The notes beneath the pieces are model-generated. The model worked only from the letters and a program-made list of their open reading frames with translations. It was not told where the DNA came from and did not search any database. The translations under genes and the position numbers were made by a program. This document shows, one piece after another, positions 29,081 through 36,269 of a stretch of DNA of 36,269 nucleotides; the stretch's first letter is position 1; the number at the start of each line of letters is the position of its first letter. The stretch is from Candidatus Woesearchaeota archaeon. Lineage in GTDB: Archaea > Nanobdellota > Nanobdellia > Woesearchaeales > CALCXY01. The stretch covers positions 1-36,269 of the forward strand of contig CALCXY010000104.1 in assembly GCA_937906345.1 (NCBI GenBank), in the 5' to 3' direction.

Positions 29081-31590
29081 ATAGAGATCTAACTAAAGTC
29101 AAAGTTCCGGGATTTGTTCTAGGTAAGGTTATAGGAGAAGGTGCTTATAAGGTTGCTATTGATGCACATGATGAAACTGGATTAGGAAGGTATGTTGTTA
29201 AGATTATTGATCCTACAAGGATGACTTCTACTGGGAAGAGTATTATGGAAAGGATGGGTGTTTCTTTAGAAAAATATGTTGAAGATGAGTTTGATAGATT
29301 AAGATTTATCCATAAAATAAAAGGAAAAACTCATTTACCTCAAATTATTCCTGTTCCAAATATTGGGGAAGGTTTAATTGCATATGCTGAAGAGTATGCA
29401 GGACCAATTAACCTAAAAGATTTTGTTAGAAAATGTTATGATCAAGGAGAAAAAATACCTAAAAAATTATTTGAATTAATTGCATCCCAATTGATTACAT
29501 CTGTAATTGAAATGCATAAAGCTGGTATAACTCATGGAGATATTAAACCAGCTAATGTAATAATTGATGACCTTGTCCTTCCTCATATGAATTCGGAGAG
29601 ATATATTATTGGAGATTTAATAATTGGAGAACTTTTTTTAACTTTAACAGATTTTGGACAAACTTCATACATTGGAGAAGGGCATAGGAAAAATTTTGGA
29701 TCAATTCATAACAGGGCTCCAGAATTATTTGAAGGGAATGAATTATTTTTCCCAGAAATTAAGAATGTAAAATTAGAGCGTGAAGCACTTTGGGAAGCTA
29801 AAGAAAAAGGATTGCATTTGTATCATAATATAGAAATTCCCATAAAACTTGAAGATAGATCAAAAGTAGCTGGAGACATTTGGTCCATTGGTTCTACTTT
29901 ATATTATGTGGCAACAGGAAAATATTTAGTTCCACAAACTCAAATCCCTAGAAGTAATTTTAAAAATGAAGAGGATAGAGTACAGTATGAAAATGAAGTA
30001 AGAGAGGAGTTAATGGCAATTATAGGTGATAATTTATTTGAAAGATTATTAGAAGTTCCTCATTTTGACCTTAATAAATTTTTAATTATTGATCCAAATG
30101 AAAGAGAACGTAAAAATCCATTGCGTGATCTTGAATCATTAGATTTAGATTTTAGGGAAACAAGTTATCCAACTAGAGAAATTGTTAAATCAGAGGGTAA
30201 AGCATTTGATACGCAGAGGAAAACTAAAATTGTAAAACAAAATAGAAAAACTAGAAAGAAAATGACTTGGTGGGGGGTTGCGGCTGGATCGGTTTTAGCT
30301 GGTGGAATATATTTAGCTAGTTTATTTAACAGTGCAGCTTTTGACCAAAATAAAACATTAATGCCTTTGTTTGAAAGATTTGGCAGTCCTTTAGCAGCAG
30401 GTGTTGAATTGGATGAATATTCTAATGATGAAAAATTGAGGCCTGAACAAGTTGTAGTTTCCAAAGATGAAGAGGAAAAATTGTTTTTTAAACATGGTTT
30501 TGAAGATGGGAAAAAGGTTTTATATCTTACTCATGTTTTAGGAGAAAATCATTATGGTTTACCAACAATCAGTTCAATAAAGATTCCAGATATTACTGAA
30601 AAAGATGAGGAAGTAGTTTCTTTTTATGAAAGAGAATATGGGCGCCCAGAAATTCACATTAGAGACGAATTGTCAAATGGATTAGAGTTCCAAGTTACAA
30701 TTAATCCAACTGGAGATGTACTTTTGGCTTTACAGGAGATGGAAGAGCGTCCTCCTTGTAGATATGAGGTTTTGGGTAATGATGAAGAGATACCATTTTT
30801 AAGACGTGGAAAGAAAATCACGATTGAGGATAACTATTTAAGATATTTTATTAGTAAGCTGAATTTTTCTGAAGAAGTTAGTTTGGGAAAACTCCTACTC
30901 AGGAAAATTAATCCAGATATAGATGAATTTAAAGTTAATATTTATGAGCCTATACCTTTTTTTGGTATTCCTTATAACTGTGAGACTCTTAATTATGAAA
31001 AAAATGAAGATGCCCCTTATGAAATACATTTTGGTATGGAAACAATATTACCAAAGGCTATTTGGAGAATTAATGGTGAGGAAATTGTTAAGAGTTTAAA
31101 GAAAGGATGGCAATTTACTAAAAAAGGTGTTTATACTGTAGACTGTATAGCAAATGATTTTGAAGAGTCTAAACAAAGAGCTGAATTTACAAAGCATAGT
31201 TGGACTGTGCATGTTGTTGAACCTGAAGATATGAGGGCTGATATAACTGTTGGAGAATTTGAAGGAGGGAATTTTAATAATCAAAGATTGGGGAGAGGAA
31301 ATTATATGGCCTTATTTAGACCTTTTAATTCAGGATATACAGTAGCAGAGGATGTTGAAATGAAAGTTTTGTTGGATGGAAAAGATTTACCTAATCTTAA
31401 GGAAGATGGAGATCCTTATGTAATTAGTGAAATTTATCCTCATTCAATAGAATCTAGTGAACGTATATGGTTGCCTAAAGGAATTAAAGAGGGTATGCAT
31501 ACGATTGAGATAATTTTAGATCCAAATAATAAGATTGATGATAGAAATAGAGAAAATAATAGAAGGAGGTATGATTTTGAGAAATTATGA
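29077..31590 (+). CDS. Membrane-anchored eukaryotic-type Ser/Thr kinase 1 with extracellular CARDB-like end
   Basis: 837 residues. Kinase domain: glycine loop GEGAYKVA (20-27), Lys42 in VVKII, catalytic loop HGDIKPAN (153-160), DFG (192-194), APE (214-216), 'GDIWSIGSTLYYVATG' (266-281). About 50 extra residues separate APE from the latter. A single membrane segment (about 397-417) leads to a 420-residue outside part with an Ig/CARDB-like C-terminus ending 'LDPNNKIDDRNRENNRRR'. It probably senses an extracellular ligand and phosphorylates cytosolic proteins. The stop overlaps kinase 2 by 4 bases. Confidence 0.8.
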   Translation: MNRDLTKVKVPGFVLGKVIGEGAYKVAIDAHDETGLGRYVVKIIDPTRMTSTGKSIMERMGVSLEKYVEDEFDRLRFIHKIKGKTHLPQIIPVPNIGEGLIAYAEEYAGPINLKDFVRKCYDQGEKIPKKLFELIASQLITSVIEMHKAGITHGDIKPANVIIDDLVLPHMNSERYIIGDLIIGELFLTLTDFGQTSYIGEGHRKNFGSIHNRAPELFEGNELFFPEIKNVKLEREALWEAKEKGLHLYHNIEIPIKLEDRSKVAGDIWSIGSTLYYVATGKYLVPQTQIPRSNFKNEEDRVQYENEVREELMAIIGDNLFERLLEVPHFDLNKFLIIDPNERERKNPLRDLESLDLDFRETSYPTREIVKSEGKAFDTQRKTKIVKQNRKTRKKMTWWGVAAGSVLAGGIYLASLFNSAAFDQNKTLMPLFERFGSPLAAGVELDEYSNDEKLRPEQVVVSKDEEEKLFFKHGFEDGKKVLYLTHVLGENHYGLPTISSIKIPDITEKDEEVVSFYEREYGRPEIHIRDELSNGLEFQVTINPTGDVLLALQEMEERPPCRYEVLGNDEEIPFLRRGKKITIEDNYLRYFISKLNFSEEVSLGKLLLRKINPDIDEFKVNIYEPIPFFGIPYNCETLNYEKNEDAPYEIHFGMETILPKAIWRINGEEIVKSLKKGWQFTKKGVYTVDCIANDFEESKQRAEFTKHSWTVHVVEPEDMRADITVGEFEGGNFNNQRLGRGNYMALFRPFNSGYTVAEDVEMKVLLDGKDLPNLKEDGDPYVISEIYPHSIESSERIWLPKGIKEGMHTIEIILDPNNKIDDRNRENNRRRYDFEKL
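29091..29214 (+). repeat. Identical kinase 5' segment, copy 1
   Basis: 124 bases identical to 31598-31721. Similarity decays over about the next 55 bases, and the rest of the two genes is clearly diverged. Encodes the start and glycine loop. Confidence 0.9.
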
Positions 31591-34229
31591 GAGACTTAAC
31601 TAAAGTCAAAGTTCCGGGATTTGTTCTAGGTAAGGTTATAGGAGAAGGTGCTTATAAGGTTGCTATTGATGCACATGATGAAACTGGATTAGGAAGGTAT
31701 GTTGTTAAGATTATTGATCCTTCAAGAATAAATTCTACTGGAAAGAGTATTATTGAAAGGATGGGTGTCAGCCTTGATGATTACATTAACAGTGAATTTC
31801 AGAAATTGGCTCAGATTAATGCTATTCCTGGGAAGATCCACATACCAGAGATAGTTCCAGTCTCTGTTGATAGTGGATTGGTTGCCTATGCAGAAAAATA
31901 TGCTGGATCTATAAATTTACAGGATTATATACTCAAACGATTTAAAGAGAATAACCCATTAAGCTTAGACGAATTTACAATTATAGGACATGAGGTAATT
32001 GAAGCAATTTGTGAGTTACACAAAGCAGGATTCATTCACGCAGATACTAAACCTGCAAATTTTATTATCGATCCAGATACCTATTTTGTGACTGTCACAG
32101 ATTTTGGGCAAACTTCTATGACTAATTCAGATAGTAATCTTCACGGAATAAACTTTGGTTCAATACATAATCGAGCTCCAGAGGTTTTCTTAGACAACAG
32201 AAACATTTCTAAGGCCTCAGATGTTTGGGGAGTTGGAGCAACATTGTATTTTATGGCTACTGGAAGATACTTCTTACCACAAGAACAGGATGCAAGAAGT
32301 GATTTTAAGGATGCACAAGATCGCTTAGAATATGAAGGAAAGATTAGAGAAGAGGTATTACAACTGACTGTGCCTAAAATATTGAAGAGGATTGAAGGTC
32401 TTCCTTATGATCTTTCTGGTTTTTTAAATCCTAATCCAGAGCATAGATTTGAGATTGAAGATGTTCTAGGGAAAATAAAAACTGTTAGGGAAGAATTTTT
32501 AAATAGGAAAAAACGCACTGAATTTAAACTTGTTTCTGAAGCGATGGTTGATGGTATACTTAATGAAGATATTATAGGGAATGAAGACATTATAATTAAA
32601 AATACAGATTTAGAATGGGATTCTCATCCTATTGCATTTATGCAGCTTAATGGAGGGTATGACCATTCTGCTACTGCGGAGTTACCTGCAATACGAAAAC
32701 CATTTTGGAGTCCTTTAAAAAAATGGGGAGTAGTTGCAGCTGGATTGGTATTAGCTGCAGTAACTTATTTTGGAGGGGAATATAGTAAAAAGAAAAATTT
32801 AGATTATGAGAAACAAGCTCTAAAACCATTAGTTGCTCAATTAGGAAATACTTTAGATGCTGGACCAGTTTTAAGTGAAGATGCTGCTGATCCATTGTTG
32901 AGGCCAGAAAGAGTAATTGTTTCTGATGATAAAGATACAAAGCTTTTAGTTAGGCATCAAGTAATAGAAAATCAAAGATATTTGGTACTAACATATGATG
33001 ATAAAAGTAGGAGAACACAATCTGTTAGGATTCCTGATATTTCTGAAGATGATAATGAAACTATTGAATTAAAGATTGATCAAGAAAATGAAAGGATCAT
33101 AAGAGGTGTTCCTAATTCATTTCCAGATATATTTATAACATCTCATCTTAAGACTGGACTTAAATATCAATGTATTATTGATTATGAAACTAAATCTCGA
33201 TTTAAAATTGTTGGCAATATTTTAGACACTAGGATACATGATTACGGACTTATTAATCCTAAGAAAGGAGAACAACTTGTAATCAATATTGGAGAACATG
33301 GGATGGATTTAAGTGAAGAAAAGTTTCATTTTGTTGAAATGAGGATGAATAAACCACTCATAGCAAAATTTGAACTTCATGAAGCCTCACCAGAATATAC
33401 TGATTTTTCTATTTATACAGATCATTTGGCTGTATTTTTAGTAAATACTATGGCATCGATTTATAAAAATCTTGGAGACCAAGAAGAATTACCTCATCAA
33501 TTTCGAATGAAATATTCCTCTTCTTATGGAAATTGGATAGTTGACAGGGAAGAATGGGAAAAAAGGCCTAGACTGCGTTTTGCAGAGGAGGGAGATCACA
33601 GAGTTGAATTTTCTGCAACTTATAATGGAAGATCTATTGATAGAGTTTGGAATTTTAAAGTATTAGAACCTTCTAATCCTCTACCTGATTTAGTAATAGA
33701 TGATTTGCATATTGATCTTTTTAGCCCTACTTTAAAAGATGATATTAAATTTGCTATTACTATAGGTAATAATGGTAGGAAAAGAATTGAGGGATTTAAA
33801 ATAGCTTATCAGATAAATAATTCTCCTTTAACTTTGGAGGAAATAGGTGAATGGGCTGAGTCAAGATTATCGAGTTCAGAAACAGAGGAATTGAGAAGAT
33901 TGTATAATTCTCCTAATGAGATTTATAAATTTGGACAAGTTTTGAAATATTTTGCACTTAAAGATTCTGTTCCTATAGCATTTGACTCTATTACTGTAAA
34001 TAGAGATCCTGTTTCACCCAGTAATACAAATGGAGTTTTAACATTTGAAGAGCTTTTACGTCCACAGGAGTTACTCAGGATAGATCATAAATTAAAACAT
34101 CGAATATCTAGTGAGGGAATCTATACCATTAGGGTTCAATTGGATCCAGAAGAAGAGATAAAAGATTCCAATATGGATAATAATAGGGCTTTTAAATATT
34201 TTAGGGTTCAGAAAAAAGTAGAACAATGA
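31587..34229 (+). CDS. Membrane-anchored eukaryotic-type Ser/Thr kinase 2 with CARDB-like end
   Basis: 880 residues, start overlapping the kinase 1 stop (ATGA). Glycine loop GEGAYKVA (19-26), Lys41, catalytic loop HADTKPAN (151-158) with Asp153, Lys155 and Asn158 kept, DFG (172-174), APE and 'SDVWGVGATLYFMATG'. A membrane segment lies near residues 386-404. The outer part of about 470 residues ends in a CARDB-like domain ('PLPDLVIDDLHIDLFSP', 'LDPEEEIKDSNMDNNRA'). It lacks the insert after APE seen in kinase 1. The pair may act together. No phosphatase or FHA gene is seen nearby. Confidence 0.8.
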   Translation: MRDLTKVKVPGFVLGKVIGEGAYKVAIDAHDETGLGRYVVKIIDPSRINSTGKSIIERMGVSLDDYINSEFQKLAQINAIPGKIHIPEIVPVSVDSGLVAYAEKYAGSINLQDYILKRFKENNPLSLDEFTIIGHEVIEAICELHKAGFIHADTKPANFIIDPDTYFVTVTDFGQTSMTNSDSNLHGINFGSIHNRAPEVFLDNRNISKASDVWGVGATLYFMATGRYFLPQEQDARSDFKDAQDRLEYEGKIREEVLQLTVPKILKRIEGLPYDLSGFLNPNPEHRFEIEDVLGKIKTVREEFLNRKKRTEFKLVSEAMVDGILNEDIIGNEDIIIKNTDLEWDSHPIAFMQLNGGYDHSATAELPAIRKPFWSPLKKWGVVAAGLVLAAVTYFGGEYSKKKNLDYEKQALKPLVAQLGNTLDAGPVLSEDAADPLLRPERVIVSDDKDTKLLVRHQVIENQRYLVLTYDDKSRRTQSVRIPDISEDDNETIELKIDQENERIIRGVPNSFPDIFITSHLKTGLKYQCIIDYETKSRFKIVGNILDTRIHDYGLINPKKGEQLVINIGEHGMDLSEEKFHFVEMRMNKPLIAKFELHEASPEYTDFSIYTDHLAVFLVNTMASIYKNLGDQEELPHQFRMKYSSSYGNWIVDREEWEKRPRLRFAEEGDHRVEFSATYNGRSIDRVWNFKVLEPSNPLPDLVIDDLHIDLFSPTLKDDIKFAITIGNNGRKRIEGFKIAYQINNSPLTLEEIGEWAESRLSSSETEELRRLYNSPNEIYKFGQVLKYFALKDSVPIAFDSITVNRDPVSPSNTNGVLTFEELLRPQELLRIDHKLKHRISSEGIYTIRVQLDPEEEIKDSNMDNNRAFKYFRVQKKVEQ
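31598..31721 (+). repeat. Identical kinase 5' segment, copy 2
   Basis: 124 bases identical to 29091-29214. Confidence 0.9.
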
Positions 34230-34274
34230 TAAAAGAGTTATAATATTAGAATTAAAATTTGGAATAAACCCAAA

Positions 34275-34283
34275 CATATAAAA
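34275..34283 (+). promoter_or_regulatory. TATA box of the cca gene
   Basis: CATATAAAA centred 25 nt before ATG 34304, a leaderless arrangement. Confidence 0.5.
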
Positions 34284-34303
34284 ACTTTCATTCTTAGTTT
34301 TTT

Positions 34304-35527
34304 ATGATGAAAAAGGTATTAGTGGGAGCTTTAGAGTTAGTGAAGCCTGATGTGGATGAGAGAAAAGAAGTGAATACAGCTGTAACTAGTTTTCTTACTA
34401 AATTAAATAAAGGATTAAAAGGGATGAAAGCTGTATTAGGTGGATCAGGAGCTAAAGGGACTTGGACTAAAGGTATTCGAGATGCTGATATTTATATGAA
34501 GTTTGGTTATGCTCAGTATAATGATAAGAGTGATGGTATCTCGGATTTGCTTGAGAAAGAGTTGAAGAAGAGATTCAAAGGTGTTAAAAGATTACATGGC
34601 TCTCGAGACTATTTTCAAACAAAAGATAATGGTTTTCTTTTTGAGATTATTCCTATATTAGATATTAGGAATAGTAAACAAGCAGTTAATATAACTGATA
34701 TTAGTCCTTTACATACAAAGTTTGTTTCTAAACATAAGAAAATTGCGGATGATATTTTATTAGCTAAGGGTTTTTGTAAATCTATTGGTGTTTACGGAGC
34801 TGAGAGTTTTATTAAAGGCTTTAGTGGATATGTGATTGAAATTTTAACTATTCATTACAAAGGGTTTGAAGGTTTTGTTAAAAATATTAGTAAATGGAAG
34901 GATAAAACTATTTTAGATCCTGCAAAGTATCATAAGAATGTGATGTTTGAGGTAAATAAATCAAAATTAGAGAGTCCATTAGTATTAATAGATCCTGTTG
35001 AGGAAGGGAGGAATGCAGCAGCAGCATTAGGTGAAGATAAATATAGATTATTGATTAGTAAATGTAAAAGTTTTATGAAAAAACCTGGTTTAAGTTATTT
35101 TACAACAAAGGAGTTTTCTGCTGATAGTTTAAAGGGAAAAGATTTAATTGTGTATTGTGAGAGTTTATCTGGAAAAATGGATGTGGTAGGTAGTAAATTG
35201 TTAAAAGTTTTTGAGATGTTGAATAAAAGGCTTGGAGATTTTGGACCAAAAGGAGATTGGCATTGGGATCAAAAGAATAAAGCTTACCTTTGGTTTAGTT
35301 TTAAATCAAAAAAGTTGAGTAATGAGATGGTTTTTAATGGGCCTCCTATTGAGTTGGATAAGCATGTTAAGATCTTTAAGAAAAAATATAAGAATGCTTT
35401 TGTTAAGAATGGTCGTGTATTTGCAAAGATTAAAAGAAAATATACAATTCCTGATGAATTAGTTCTGGAGGTTATTAAAGATAACTATGTTAAAGAAAAG
35501 GTGAAGAAAATATGCTTAATGAAATAA
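34304..35527 (+). CDS. cca: CCA-adding enzyme (archaeal class I tRNA nucleotidyltransferase)
   Basis: 407 residues, somewhat shorter than the usual 430-450. 'GGSGAKGTWTKGIRDADIYM' (46-65) is the nucleotidyltransferase GS...DxD signature, with the third carboxylate in 'FEIIPILDI'. 'LAKGFCKSIGVYGAESFIKG' followed by FSGYVIEIL is the archaeal CCA-enzyme hallmark (poly(A)-polymerase-associated region). It adds or repairs the 3' CCA of tRNA. It overlaps the following gene by 16 bases. Confidence 0.93.
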   Translation: MMKKVLVGALELVKPDVDERKEVNTAVTSFLTKLNKGLKGMKAVLGGSGAKGTWTKGIRDADIYMKFGYAQYNDKSDGISDLLEKELKKRFKGVKRLHGSRDYFQTKDNGFLFEIIPILDIRNSKQAVNITDISPLHTKFVSKHKKIADDILLAKGFCKSIGVYGAESFIKGFSGYVIEILTIHYKGFEGFVKNISKWKDKTILDPAKYHKNVMFEVNKSKLESPLVLIDPVEEGRNAAAALGEDKYRLLISKCKSFMKKPGLSYFTTKEFSADSLKGKDLIVYCESLSGKMDVVGSKLLKVFEMLNKRLGDFGPKGDWHWDQKNKAYLWFSFKSKKLSNEMVFNGPPIELDKHVKIFKKKYKNAFVKNGRVFAKIKRKYTIPDELVLEVIKDNYVKEKVKKICLMK

Positions 35528-35991
35528 TTAATATCATACTTTTAACTTTAACTCCTGCTTTAGAATTGAGGGCTTCTATTCCTTATGGTATATTAATAGC
35601 TAATTTGAATTGGTTTATTGTGTTGGTTGTTGCTGTTATTACAAATATTATATTAGGGCCTGTTGTGTTTTTTATAATTGATAAGTTTATTCATTTGTTT
35701 TTGAGAATGTCTTGGTTTTCTAAGATTTGGGATAAGGTTGTTGAAAGATCTCAACGAAAGGTAAAACCGTATGTTGATAAGTATGGTGAATGGGGTTTAG
35801 CTTTGTTTATTGGAATTCCTTTACCGGGTTCTGGAGTGTATACAGGTGCTGTTGCTGCTTATCTTTTGGGTTTTGATAAAAAGAAGTTTTTTGGAGCTGT
35901 TGTTGCTGGAGTTTTAATTGCTGGAATATTAGTTAGTTTGATAGTTGCTACTGGTGTTAGTGGGTTTAGTTTGTTTGTTAAGGGGGTTTAA
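35512..35991 (+). CDS. Small integral membrane protein (COG2426/Sm_multidrug_ex-like)
   Basis: 159 residues with four to five membrane segments. 'TPALELRASIPYGI' near the N-terminus and 'GLALFIGIPLPGSGVYTGAVAAYLLG' match the conserved blocks of the COG2426 family, annotated as putative small multidrug export proteins without real functional proof. It overlaps cca by 16 bases and is probably cotranscribed. Confidence 0.8.
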   Translation: MLNEIINIILLTLTPALELRASIPYGILIANLNWFIVLVVAVITNIILGPVVFFIIDKFIHLFLRMSWFSKIWDKVVERSQRKVKPYVDKYGEWGLALFIGIPLPGSGVYTGAVAAYLLGFDKKKFFGAVVAGVLIAGILVSLIVATGVSGFSLFVKGV

Positions 35992-36037
35992 TGATTTCTT
36001 TTGGATATGAATAAATTGATTTTTTGATGAGGTGACT

Positions 36038-36090
36038 GCCGCCAGCGAACTTTAAGCTTGACTATTGTGCCCCGCCGCCACCCATAGAAT
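36038..36090 (+). ncRNA. GC-rich intergenic element B (possible structured RNA)
   Basis: CCGCCAGCGAAC, TTAAGCTTG, then GCCCCGCCGCCACCCAT, in the same order as the element at 12076-12140 with different spacing. It lies between the COG2426 gene and the truncated last gene. An inverted repeat AAGGAAC...GTTCCTT spans the following 36092-36123 region. No promoter is evident. Nature unknown. Confidence 0.35.
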
Positions 36091-36111
36091 GAAGGAACCT
36101 ATAAGCTTGAT

Positions 36112-36269
36112 ATGAAAGTTCCTTTAGATTACAATAATTCTTATAAAGTTTGGGACTTAAAAGAATATATGGAAGATATTATTGATGAAGTGATGCAGAG
36201 TGCTTCTGGTGAGGAGAAGTTAGCTGCTGATAATGCGATTGATCTTGATACTAATTGTTTTCACGGTAT
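36112..36269 (+). CDS. 5' end of an unidentified gene, cut by the window
   Basis: An open frame from ATG 36112 to the right edge: MKVPLDYNNSYKVWDLKEYM followed by an acidic helix (EDIIDEVMQSASGEEKLAAD). No motif is visible in the 52 residues present. Codon use matches neighbouring genes. Confidence 0.6.
   Translation, partial: MKVPLDYNNSYKVWDLKEYMEDIIDEVMQSASGEEKLAADNAIDLDTNCFHG

Noticed and set aside
1-36269. CRISPR arrays, tRNA or rRNA genes, insertion sequences
   Set aside because: No regularly spaced repeats, no cloverleaf-like or rRNA sequence and no transposase motifs were seen. The repeats found are gene 5' ends.

Overview
The window comes from an AT-rich archaeon, most likely a DPANN lineage of the Woesearchaeota/Pacearchaeota type. 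The archaeal evidence is a stalk operon (L1, P0/L10, L12), an rpoE'-spt4-S24e-S27ae cluster next to a COG1412-type PIN protein, an archaeal class I CCA-adding enzyme, AbrB-PhoU proteins, a COG1340-type coiled-coil protein, and TATA boxes about 25-30 nt before many start codons. The DPANN placement is an inference from base composition, compact genes and low-complexity tails on the ribosomal proteins.

Layout. 1-927 is the 3' part of an aminoglycoside-phosphotransferase-like protein with a membrane tail; it overlaps tail-to-tail an AbrB-PhoU protein (851-1792, minus). 1929-4825 is an operon of four small exported proteins. Three of them start with the same signal-peptide DNA, and one carries EF-hand-type loops. 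A 44-residue zinc-ribbon gene and an alpha/beta hydrolase follow. 5965-9502 encodes L1, a long-tailed P0, a LAGLIDADG protein flanked by helix-turn-helix regions, and L12; a coiled-coil protein follows. On the minus strand 10462-13492 hold S27ae, S24e, Spt4, RpoE', a PIN protein and a Nudix protein, and 13543-14751 a cation/proton antiporter-like protein.

The most striking region is 14807-26037 (minus), a tightly packed run of 14 genes. It starts with an Lrp/AsnC-type regulator. It includes a JAB/MPN protein beside a two-domain ThiF/E1-like enzyme, two paralogous proteins with a conserved Cys and His-Pro that are E2-like candidates, a coiled-coil protein and two paralogous glycine-zipper membrane proteins. 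It also has a short protein with a caspase/CHAT-like His...Cys pattern. Five small membrane proteins have unrelated bodies but share the same N-terminal peptide (consensus MDxxDLRDILDYEPIR). I read it as a candidate ubiquitin-like modification system coupled to a membrane assembly. The E1 and JAB calls come directly from motifs; the E2, protease and substrate roles are inference. A near-identical dyad lies before both the regulator gene and the next gene.

26227-36269 (plus) holds a large acidic lipoprotein with two repeated domains, a second AbrB-PhoU protein, and two membrane-anchored eukaryotic-type protein kinases with CARDB-like extracellular ends that share 124 identical bases at their 5' ends. 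The CCA-adding enzyme, a small membrane protein, a GC-rich intergenic element resembling one at 12.1 kb, and a truncated gene at the right edge complete the window.
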